In this document: positions 16,502 to 22,711 of the stretch, piece by piece | How the letters are laid out: every line of letters begins with the position of its first letter | Position numbering within the stretch: position 1 is the first letter of the stretch | From: Acidimicrobiaceae bacterium | GTDB lineage: Bacteria; Actinomycetota; Acidimicrobiia; Acidimicrobiales; UBA8592 | DNA length: 22,711 nt | Reading direction: 5' to 3' | Assembly (NCBI GenBank): GCA_002715405.1 | Contig: PAZD01000069.1 | Location: 1 to 22,711, forward strand | Notes under the pieces: generated by a model | The model's database searches: none | Seen by the model: only the letters and a program-made list of their open reading frames with translations | What the model was told of the DNA's origin: nothing | Made by a program: the position numbers and the translations under genes

Positions 16502-16519
16502 ACCCTCTACAAATACCGA

Positions 16520-17341
16520 TTACTCCCTAGTTGCAGCATCCAATTCTTCTATATGATTTTCCGAATCAGGTAACTCTTCATGGTGGTCAATCTTTACTAA
16601 CGGCCGGTATTTAAAAGCGATTATCCATCCAGCCCAACCCAAAACAGCTCCTACAAAAATATCTAACCACCAGTGATTCGCAGTAACGACAACAACGATC
16701 GTAGTAATGATCGGGTGAAGTAAAATCAGCCAACGATATCTGGTTTTTAGAATAGAAAGAACCGCCATTGCAAGCAGCAAAGCCCATCCAACATGCAATG
16801 AGGGCATAGCTGCGAACTGATTTGCTGCTTTTGCTATTCCGAGCTTGTAGGGATCTGGGCCAAAGACTTTTGCAGTGTCGACAAATCCAGCTATCTCGGT
16901 GAGCCTGGGGGGAGCGAGAGGGAAGACAAGATGGATAATAAGTCCGATAGCGGTTGAAGTAACCAGCGCAAAGCGGATTCTCGACATCCATTCTCGTTTT
17001 CTGAGCATTGCCCAAAAAAGAAAAATAATCATCGATGGGAAATGCATTACGAAATAGAAGACATTCGCTGTTTGCACTATCCAATCAACATTAATGATTT
17101 GTTTTTGGAAGATTACTTCACTCGGAAGGCCGATTCGTTCTTGAAAATCAACAACCCGAACGGCATTTTCTTGCGCAATTTGGAATGAATCTGATGTAAC
17201 TCGTCTGACAGCTGAATACCCCAACCACAATAAACCAAATGTAACAGCGTTAAAGAAAACGGATAGACGCAGGCTCGGTTGCTTGCATATTGCAACTAAC
17301 TTATGAAATTTTGGAATTACAGCCTGCATAAACTGTCCCAT
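16520..17341 (-). CDS. PAP2 superfamily membrane phosphatase / inositol-phosphorylceramide-synthase-like protein
   Basis: A 273-residue polytopic membrane protein with about six helices (near 27-43, 93-111, 122-140, 184-199, 203-220 and 227-243). The lipid-phosphatase active site is split as in the Aur1/PAP2_3 group: PLAPPRL (141-147), PSLH (180-183) with His183, and H223-x3-D227 (NHWWLD). Members transfer or hydrolyse a phospho-head group at the outer membrane face, working on lipid phosphates or on inositol phospholipids. The C-terminal tail is acidic and probably cytosolic. The start is ATG at 17341 after a G-rich ribosome-binding site. It is the only clear lipid-metabolism gene here and is divergent from the BVMO operon. 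Confidence 0.82.
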   Translation of the reverse strand: MGQFMQAVIPKFHKLVAICKQPSLRLSVFFNAVTFGLLWLGYSAVRRVTSDSFQIAQENAVRVVDFQERIGLPSEVIFQKQIINVDWIVQTANVFYFVMHFPSMIIFLFWAMLRKREWMSRIRFALVTSTAIGLIIHLVFPLAPPRLTEIAGFVDTAKVFGPDPYKLGIAKAANQFAAMPSLHVGWALLLAMAVLSILKTRYRWLILLHPIITTIVVVVTANHWWLDIFVGAVLGWAGWIIAFKYRPLVKIDHHEELPDSENHIEELDAATRE

Positions 17342-17424
17342 AGATAGCCCCCCGGCAACCTCTAATATTTATCCTAAATCATCACGCCGAAAAAATGAAC
17401 ATGATTATGAAGAATGTGTAAGTG

Positions 17425-17442
17425 GTGCATAATATTTTGCAC
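17425..17442. promoter_or_regulatory. 18-bp near-perfect palindrome upstream of the BVMO operon (candidate operator)
   Basis: GTGCATAATATTTTGCAC pairs at eight of nine positions, the exception being the T/T at the sixth pair. It ends 26 bp before the ATG of the BVMO at 17469 and lies 84 bp from the divergent PAP2-type gene. The position overlaps where a promoter would be, so a repressor could act here. No known regulator is encoded in the window. Confidence 0.5.
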
Positions 17443-17468
17443 AACTAATGTCTGGCTAAGGACCGTTT

Positions 17469-19403
17469 ATGGCATTTACTCCAAATATTCTTCCAATTCT
17501 TGAATCTGACGAGGAGATATTCGCTATTCTCTCTTCCGCTGGTACGGAGCTTCCTCCATTACTTCCAGCTCTTGCCTACGCACTAGGAGATTTATCTTTA
17601 CTTAGCGAAGACCTGTGGCTAGATCCTTCAAAGTCACTTGAAGAACAAGGCGGATGGAACGAAGAGGAACAGAACCTATGCCGGAATATTGCTTTGGAAG
17701 GTATTAAACGCTTACGAGAAGGCGAAACCCGAAATAGGGAAATCTCTAGCGAAGACCTAAGAATAATCATGTCATGGGCATGTGGGACTGGACTTGATGG
17801 ATCATATTTGGAAATGTTGCGAGAAGAACTCGCTCCAGAAAATCAGGACCTAAGAGCGCCAGACTGGAACAAAGAAGAGTTAGCGCCTAACCGTGATTTT
17901 ACCGTCGCTATTATTGGCGCAGGCATGTCAGGTATCTTGGCCGCATATCGACTGAAACAAGCTGGAGTGGACTTTGTTATTTTTGAAAAAAATACCGCTA
18001 TTGGTGGCACGTGGCTAGAAAATACTTACCCTGGTTGTCGCGTTGATGTATCTAATCATGTTTATTGCTATTCCTTTATGCAAAAGCATGACTGGCCACA
18101 TTTTCATTCGACTCAAGAAGTTCTTCTGAAATACTTTAATGACTGTGCTGATGAATTTGATATTCGTGATCAAATACGTTTCTCAACAGAAGTTTCCTCA
18201 GCAGTATGGGATGAAGATAATGGAATATGGGCTCTAGAACTAATATCTGAACAGGGGGAAGATATCTTCTACTGCGAGAGCATTGTTAGCGCAGTTGGCC
18301 AACTCAACCGTCCTGCATACCCAGATATCTCAGGAAGGGAATTCTTCAAAGGACCTTCTTGGCATTCTGCCCAGTGGAATCACAACGAAGATCTAAAAGG
18401 AAAAACCGTTGCAGTGATTGGCACTGGTTGTAGCGCGATTCAATTCATTCCTCGAGTTGCCGAAAAAGCTGCATCTACCAAAGTATTTCAAAGGACACCC
18501 AATTGGTTGATGCCAAGACCCCAATACCAAAAGGAGCTACCAGACAATTTACTCTGGTGCTTCGACCACATCCCCTATTACAACAACTGGTTCCGTCTGC
18601 ATTTGTTCTGGAGAAGCCACGAAGGGCTTCTCCCTCGATTGGAAGTGGATCCAGAATGGGACAATGATGGCAATAATTCTGTAAGCGCTAGTAACCATGA
18701 ATTAGGTTTTATGCTTCGCCTATACCTAGAAAGTGAATTCGCCGACGCTCCTGAACTCCTAGAAAAAGTTATTCCTAATTACACCATGGGAGCAAAACGA
18801 TTTGTAATTGATGATGGCTTGTGGGCCTCTACGTTAAAACGCCCTGATGTTGATTTGATCACGAATCCAATATCGGAAATAACTGAAGGTGGGTTAATCA
18901 GTGAAGATGGAACCTTTTATGAGGCTGACGTCATAATTTATGGAACCGGCTTTAAAGCATCAGAATTTTTGACACCGATGAAAATAGTTGGGTTAGGGGG
19001 TGTCAACCTTCACGAGCAATGGGACGGAATAGCACAAGCGTACCTCGGAATTGTTAGTCCAAATTTTCCAAACTTTTTCTTCATGTACGGCCCAAATACA
19101 AACATCGTGATCAATGGCAGCATTATTTATTTTTCTGAATGTGAAGCGCATTACATCACCCGATATATCCACTACCTACTTAAAACCAACACCACAGCAC
19201 TCGATGTAAAGGAGGAAGTCCATAACGCATACAACGTAATGATTGACAGTGGGAACGCGAAAATGGCGTGGGGGTCTTCATCTGTTAACAGTTGGTACAA
19301 AAACAAGAGCGGAAAAATTACTCAAAACTGGCCTTTCTCGCTCTTAGAATACTGGGACCAGACTCGAGAAGTTAATCCAGAGGACTTCATCGAGTTACAA
19401 TAA
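17469..19403 (+). CDS. Baeyer-Villiger monooxygenase, 4-hydroxyacetophenone-monooxygenase-like
   Basis: A 644-residue FAD/NADPH Baeyer-Villiger enzyme. The first Rossmann motif GAGMSG lies at 150-155, after an N-terminal extension of about 140 residues that the shorter BVMOs lack. The fingerprint FxGxxxHxxxW is FKGPSWHSAQW (293-303), with a second nucleotide motif GTGCSA at 318-323. The length and N-terminal domain match 4-hydroxyacetophenone monooxygenase, which turns an aryl methyl ketone into an aryl acetate. It should insert oxygen beside a ketone, but the substrate here could equally be a cyclic or aliphatic ketone. A ribosome-binding site AAGGA lies about 6 nt before the ATG. An alpha/beta hydrolase and a CoA-transferase follow in the same direction. 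Confidence 0.92.
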   Translation: MAFTPNILPILESDEEIFAILSSAGTELPPLLPALAYALGDLSLLSEDLWLDPSKSLEEQGGWNEEEQNLCRNIALEGIKRLREGETRNREISSEDLRIIMSWACGTGLDGSYLEMLREELAPENQDLRAPDWNKEELAPNRDFTVAIIGAGMSGILAAYRLKQAGVDFVIFEKNTAIGGTWLENTYPGCRVDVSNHVYCYSFMQKHDWPHFHSTQEVLLKYFNDCADEFDIRDQIRFSTEVSSAVWDEDNGIWALELISEQGEDIFYCESIVSAVGQLNRPAYPDISGREFFKGPSWHSAQWNHNEDLKGKTVAVIGTGCSAIQFIPRVAEKAASTKVFQRTPNWLMPRPQYQKELPDNLLWCFDHIPYYNNWFRLHLFWRSHEGLLPRLEVDPEWDNDGNNSVSASNHELGFMLRLYLESEFADAPELLEKVIPNYTMGAKRFVIDDGLWASTLKRPDVDLITNPISEITEGGLISEDGTFYEADVIIYGTGFKASEFLTPMKIVGLGGVNLHEQWDGIAQAYLGIVSPNFPNFFFMYGPNTNIVINGSIIYFSECEAHYITRYIHYLLKTNTTALDVKEEVHNAYNVMIDSGNAKMAWGSSSVNSWYKNKSGKITQNWPFSLLEYWDQTREVNPEDFIELQ

Positions 19404-19451
19404 CGATCTAGCTTGACTAGGCATTACTACAACAAACAGAAGCACCTTATT

Positions 19452-20135
19452 ATGGATAGAAACCAAGTAGATCTAGATGTTCTTGATAGAGGTAAAGGAG
19501 TTCCGATCGTCTACACCCACGGGTGGGCAGATGACCGAACTGCTTGGGATGGTGTAATTCAATCGCTCGGAGAAGACATTCGAAATATTTCCTGGAGTAT
19601 TCGCGGTCACGGAAAATCAGATGCCCCTCCGCCTGGAAATTACACTAGAGATCACACGCTAGATGACTTAACTCGAATCGTTGAGATAGCAGAAGACCCT
19701 GTAGTGCTAGCCGGACATTCTCTTGGAGGGTATTTATCGCTCGCATTTTGTCTTCAGCATCCAGATCAAGTACGAGCGTTAGTTTTGATTGCGGCAGGTC
19801 CAGGATTCCGAAAACAGGAAACACGTGAACAATGGAATGACGCTGTTCGTGCTTCTTCAAAAAAAATGGACATCCCTGATGGAAGCGAAGAAGCCGCATT
19901 ACATGTTGACTCTTGGGTGATTGACTCTCTTCAAGAAATTACTGTTCCTGTTTTACTTATTGTTGGGGAAAACGATAAACGATTTGCTCCATCCATCGCA
20001 GTCTTCGAGAAATACCTTGATGTGAAAGCATCTGTCGTAGTACCTGGGGCAGGGCATTCAGTTCACCGTAAATACCCATCCGAGGTAAGTTCAGCCATTA
20101 AAACTTTTTTTTCGTCTATCGGTCTACAAAGTTAA
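19452..20135 (+). CDS. Alpha/beta-fold hydrolase (esterase/lactonase-like)
   Basis: A 227-residue alpha/beta hydrolase with a complete triad: nucleophile Ser90 in GHSLGG, Asp175 (GENDKRF) and His202 (GAGHSVH). The oxyanion-hole HG lies at 23-24 (YTHGWADD). The cap region between strands is short, as in esterases or lactonases rather than large-lidded lipases. I start it at the ATG at 19452. A TTG at 19413 would add 13 residues but has no ribosome-binding site. It lies 48 bp downstream of the BVMO, and the classical partner of a BVMO is a hydrolase that opens the ester or lactone, so this is probably the second step. No signal peptide is visible, so it acts in the cytosol. Confidence 0.88.
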   Translation: MDRNQVDLDVLDRGKGVPIVYTHGWADDRTAWDGVIQSLGEDIRNISWSIRGHGKSDAPPPGNYTRDHTLDDLTRIVEIAEDPVVLAGHSLGGYLSLAFCLQHPDQVRALVLIAAGPGFRKQETREQWNDAVRASSKKMDIPDGSEEAALHVDSWVIDSLQEITVPVLLIVGENDKRFAPSIAVFEKYLDVKASVVVPGAGHSVHRKYPSEVSSAIKTFFSSIGLQS

Positions 20136-20213
20136 GAGCTATCAGACTGGTTTAACTGAATATCACCTTGTAAGGTCTCGCTTACATAGAACCAATGAGG
20201 AACAGGAGTGGTT

Positions 20214-21413
20214 ATGGCTGGGCCATTAGACGGAATCAAGGTAATTGACATGTCAGCAGTTATCTCAGGTCCCATGGCCTGTCAGGTACTAGCTGACCTC
20301 GGCGCTGATGTGATCAAGATTGAACCATTAGGTATAGGCGATATTACACGAATTGGTGGATTTCGAGTGGGAGATATTTCAGCTATGTACGCTTCTGCGA
20401 ATCGAGGGAAAAGGTCTGTTGCTCTTGACCTTTCGCAGGAAGAAGGAGTTTCTATCTTGAAAGACATAGCTGCTTCTGCAGATGTCTTTGTACAAAATTT
20501 CCGACCAGGCGCTGTTGACCGGATGGGAATTGGCCCTGACACGCTTCTTGAAGCGAATCCAGATCTTATATATGTATCGATTTCTGGATTTGGTCCAGAT
20601 GGCCCCTATAGGGATTGGCGGGTTTACGATCCGATTATCCAATCTATTTCTGGGGTGGTTTCAATTCAGCAAAGTCAAGACATTCCGATTCCTGATCTCG
20701 TTCGGACTATCGTGTGCGATAAAACAACATCCCTAACTGCGGCGAATGCTATAAGTGCTGCTTTATTTGCTCGGGCAACTGGTAAGGCTTCAGGCCAACA
20801 TATTGAGATTCCAATGTTGGATGCCGCAATTTACTGGATGTGGCCTGATGTGTTTATGGGTCATACTCTTTGGGGAGAGGATGTTGTCCCTGGAGCTTTG
20901 ATCTATCAGATTTACAAGTTGCAACAAACCGGTGATGGGCATTTAGTCTACTTTTTCGCTAGCGATAAAGAATTCTCAGGACTATGCAGAGCATTAGGCC
21001 ATCCGGAGTGGCTTGAAGATGCTCGCTTTGCAGAACCTGCTAAGCGTCTTGAGTCTGATAATTATGCGGCACTGGGAGAATTGCTTCACAACGCATTCTT
21101 GGACTTTGCGACAGATGACATTATGAAGCGACTTCACGATGAAGAAGTCCCAGCGGCTCAAGTAAACACCATCGATGATGTTTTTACAGATCCGCAAGTT
21201 GTCAACAATGAAATTATCTTTGAATGGGAACATCCGGATGCAGGATTAATAAAAATGGCAAAACCGCCTGTTCGATGGGGAAAGACAGAACCTGAACTGA
21301 CTTGGTCCACCGATCACGTTGGCCAAAGCACGCTAGAAGTCCTGAATGAGCTTGGTCTAGAGCAAACTGATATAGATCTTCTGAGAGAAAAAAATATTAT
21401 CCCTGATATTTAA
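20214..21413 (+). CDS. CaiB/BaiF family (family III) CoA-transferase
   Basis: A 399-residue family III CoA-transferase. The N terminus (PLDGIKVIDMS, then ADLGADVIKIE) and the catalytic Asp139 in VYDPIIQ after SGFGPDGPY are typical. These enzymes move CoA from an acyl-CoA donor to an acid through a covalent aspartyl intermediate. AGGAG at 20204-20208 lies 5 nt before the ATG at 20214 and overlaps the alternative GTG at 20208, so 20214 is preferred. It follows the alpha/beta hydrolase after 78 bp. It is placed to activate the acid freed by BVMO and hydrolase, ready for beta-oxidation by enzymes such as the crotonase at the left edge. The donor and acceptor are not known. A dyad ACCTT-GT-AAGGT (20165-20176) lies upstream. 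Confidence 0.92.
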   Translation: MAGPLDGIKVIDMSAVISGPMACQVLADLGADVIKIEPLGIGDITRIGGFRVGDISAMYASANRGKRSVALDLSQEEGVSILKDIAASADVFVQNFRPGAVDRMGIGPDTLLEANPDLIYVSISGFGPDGPYRDWRVYDPIIQSISGVVSIQQSQDIPIPDLVRTIVCDKTTSLTAANAISAALFARATGKASGQHIEIPMLDAAIYWMWPDVFMGHTLWGEDVVPGALIYQIYKLQQTGDGHLVYFFASDKEFSGLCRALGHPEWLEDARFAEPAKRLESDNYAALGELLHNAFLDFATDDIMKRLHDEEVPAAQVNTIDDVFTDPQVVNNEIIFEWEHPDAGLIKMAKPPVRWGKTEPELTWSTDHVGQSTLEVLNELGLEQTDIDLLREKNIIPDI

Positions 21414-21420
21414 GGAAATT

Positions 21421-21603
21421 TTAGTCTTCAGTTTCGGAGTTGGAACTTTCATTTATTGCTGAAGGTTCATCACGTAATCCAGCTTTGAATTCATTGAGGG
21501 ACCTTCCGAGAGATCGAGCAATTCCAGGTATTTTTTTTCCTCCGAAAAGGGCGAGAAGCACAACCAAGATGATAATGATTTCGGCTGTTCCGAGACTTCC
21601 CAT
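21421..21603 (-). CDS. tatA: Twin-arginine translocase subunit TatA/TatE
   Basis: A 60-residue Tat pore subunit. An N-terminal membrane helix (about 5-20, TAEIIIILVVLLALF) is followed by the FGGKKIPGIARSLG hinge and amphipathic helix. The acidic tail is short. TatA oligomers form the conduit for folded proteins bearing twin-arginine signals, working with TatC, which is not in this window. The ATG at 21603 has AAGGAA about 6 nt upstream, giving the usual start two to three residues before the helix. A longer reading to 21663 would add 20 non-conserved residues and is rejected. It lies downstream of the GlcE-like gene on the same strand, 131 bp apart. Confidence 0.92.
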   Translation of the reverse strand: MGSLGTAEIIIILVVLLALFGGKKIPGIARSLGRSLNEFKAGLRDEPSAINESSNSETED

Positions 21604-21734
21604 TTTTTTCCTTTGATCGGGTGCATTTCGCTTCTTTAAGGATACCTCAAAGAGTAAAGACACTCACTTTCTTAGAGTTTTCCTACTACTAGTGAGAGTT
21701 TTTAATAAACGCCATTCTGGATTCGATATTAACT
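21604..21734. promoter_or_regulatory. Intergenic region upstream of tatA, with a direct repeat
   Basis: This 131-bp gap between the GlcE-like gene and tatA (both minus) should hold the tatA promoter if the two are not co-transcribed. AGAGTTTT occurs twice (21674-21681 and 21695-21702) with a 21-bp period, about two helical turns. No clear terminator hairpin follows the GlcE-like stop. Confidence 0.35.
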
Positions 21735-22652
21735 TCAGTTTCCTACTTTACGACCGGGGTTGAGCCTGTTTGTTGGATCAAACTGTTGTTTGAGCCGTTC
21801 AGCGATAATCAGTTTTCCCTTATCGGCAATTCGTTTTGGTTGAGGATATTCAGCCCACACTGTTCCAACCCCAATAGAAGCAACAAAGTTACCCATTTTG
21901 TATTTACTAATCTCATATAGATTCGCTGGAGGTAATGACCACCGATATCGGGGTAATTCTGGCTCTCTCTCGATTTCTTCAAAATTTCCTATTTTCGACA
22001 ATGTTTTTTTCTGGTTTTCTACATCTGGTTTGTGTCCTTCAAGGTGCGCCCAAATCGTTTCTCCATTCCAAAGTACGGAAGCGGGTTTGTAAAGAGAGTT
22101 AAAAATATTCATAGGATCTGTGGAATCTGCCGTGAGCCACGTATTTTCTACCGGTATCGGATTTGTGCGTAAAGTAACTTCAGCAATTAGCCCTAGAGTT
22201 CCAAAAGAACCGACTAGAAGTTTATGGAGATTGAACCCACTTACATTCTTTACAACAGGAGCTCCTGACGAAATGATCTCTCCATCAGCTGAAATGTAAC
22301 GTATTTGCAGCACAGCATCTCTCACTCGTCCTTTCCCAAGAACGTTTAGATCATTTTCTCCGACAGCTATTGCTCCTCCTATGGTTCCCCCCCTATCAGG
22401 GAGACTAGTTCGTTGTCCATGTTCTTTTAGATGCTCATGTAGGTCTGCGACGGTCGTCCCAGCTCTAACCGTTACGATCATCTCTTCAGGCTTGTAGGTA
22501 ACTATTCCACTTGGCGCCGAAAGTAATCTTGCTTCGGGGGTCGGATCACCGTTAAGACTCCAACGTGTCTTCCCTCCTTGTATAGCTATTGGCCCAACCG
22601 GACCTACTTCGGCTGCAAACTCCTCGATAACATGATCAATAACTCCTACCAT
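21735..22652 (-). CDS. FAD-binding oxidoreductase, glycolate oxidase subunit GlcE-like
   Basis: A 305-residue PCMH-type FAD-binding protein. GGTIGGAIA (about 88-96) and KNVSGFNLHK...GSFGTLGLI (about 135-156) form the flavin site, and the C terminus FDPTNRLNPGR is that of the FAD-linked oxidase family. GlcE-type subunits are smaller than GlcD and work with it and an iron-sulfur GlcF to oxidise glycolate or a similar 2-hydroxy acid, feeding electrons to the membrane quinone pool. I use the ATG at 22652, which starts 2 nt after the preceding gene's stop; a GTG at 22664 would overlap that gene. An AAGGAG lies about 13 nt upstream of the ATG but only 1 nt from the GTG, so the start is uncertain. 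Confidence 0.82.
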   Translation of the reverse strand: MVGVIDHVIEEFAAEVGPVGPIAIQGGKTRWSLNGDPTPEARLLSAPSGIVTYKPEEMIVTVRAGTTVADLHEHLKEHGQRTSLPDRGGTIGGAIAVGENDLNVLGKGRVRDAVLQIRYISADGEIISSGAPVVKNVSGFNLHKLLVGSFGTLGLIAEVTLRTNPIPVENTWLTADSTDPMNIFNSLYKPASVLWNGETIWAHLEGHKPDVENQKKTLSKIGNFEEIEREPELPRYRWSLPPANLYEISKYKMGNFVASIGVGTVWAEYPQPKRIADKGKLIIAERLKQQFDPTNRLNPGRKVGN

Positions 22653-22654
22653 TT

Positions 22655-22711
22655 TTACACCCACACTCCTTCAGGAGGTTTTTGTAGAGTTTGTATATCT
22701 GCACAGGAATG
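22655..22711 (-). CDS. C-terminal tail of the gene upstream of the GlcE-like subunit (partial)
   Basis: On the minus strand the frame from 22711 to a TAA ending at 22655 is open for 18 codons (ending KPPEGVWV). It stops 2 nt before the GlcE-like ATG, the spacing expected of a co-transcribed partner. In glcD-glcE-glcF operons the preceding gene would be the large FAD subunit, but the fragment is too short to recognise. The C-terminal sequence does not match an obvious GlcD end, so only position supports this guess. Confidence 0.4.
   Translation of the reverse strand, partial: HSCADIQTLQKPPEGVWV

Noticed and set aside
20165..20176. ACCTT-GT-AAGGT dyad before the CoA-transferase
   Set aside because: Five-bp arms in a short intra-operon gap are expected by chance and no second copy is seen.
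21604..21663. Longer TatA reading starting at 21663
   Set aside because: TatA begins right before its membrane helix; AAGGAA precedes the ATG at 21603, and the extra residues are basic and unlike the family.
1..22711. Mobile element, phage, CRISPR or tRNA genes
   Set aside because: No terminal repeats, transposase or integrase, repeat-spacer pattern, or cloverleaf-like sequence was found by eye on either strand.

Overview
The window is a dense 22.7-kb block of catabolic, mostly oxidative, genes from a bacterium of moderate GC content (about 43-45% by eye). The best guess at the host is an aquatic or marine member of the Actinobacteriota, perhaps Acidimicrobiia. This is inferred from the protein types: a CYP125/142-like P450, several DxH-type amidohydrolases, family III CoA-transferases, a mycobacterial-type dihydrodipicolinate-reductase-like protein and a GlcE-like flavoprotein. 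There is no rRNA or marker gene to prove it. No tRNA, rRNA, CRISPR, insertion sequence or integrase was seen, and no gap exceeds about 210 bp.

Layout. The left part (1-6302) holds the end of a crotonase gene, a flavin/Baeyer-Villiger-type monooxygenase (BVMO, minus) divergent from an acetoacetate-decarboxylase-like gene (plus), a short-chain dehydrogenase (SDR, minus) divergent from a DxH amidohydrolase (plus), and a DapB-like oxidoreductase (minus). The middle (6472-10698) is a plus-strand run: Zn alcohol dehydrogenase, D-aminoacylase-type amidohydrolase, SDR and a DoxX-like membrane protein. It meets a minus-strand pair, P450 then tandem-hotdog thioesterase, tail to tail. From 12961 a plus-strand run holds two paralogous amidohydrolases and an SDR that overlaps the second by ATGA. 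A minus-strand PAP2-type membrane lipid enzyme follows. The right part (17469-21413) is a plus-strand run of a 4-hydroxyacetophenone-monooxygenase-like BVMO, an alpha/beta hydrolase and a CaiB/BaiF CoA-transferase. It is met by minus-strand tatA and a GlcE-like FAD subunit, whose upstream partner runs off the window.

How the genes may work together (inference). Alcohol and aldehyde dehydrogenation, P450 hydroxylation, Baeyer-Villiger insertion, ester or lactone hydrolysis, CoA activation, crotonase chemistry and CoA release or editing are all represented. This is what would be needed to degrade a cyclic or ring-bearing ketone such as a terpenoid, sterol side chain or aryl ketone. No gene fixes the substrate, and no transporter or transcription factor lies in the window.

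Regulatory signals are limited. The best are a perfect 10-bp-arm inverted repeat (2085-2110) between the first BVMO and the decarboxylase-like gene, and an 18-bp near-perfect palindrome (17425-17442) just upstream of the second BVMO. Both are candidate operators for regulators encoded elsewhere.
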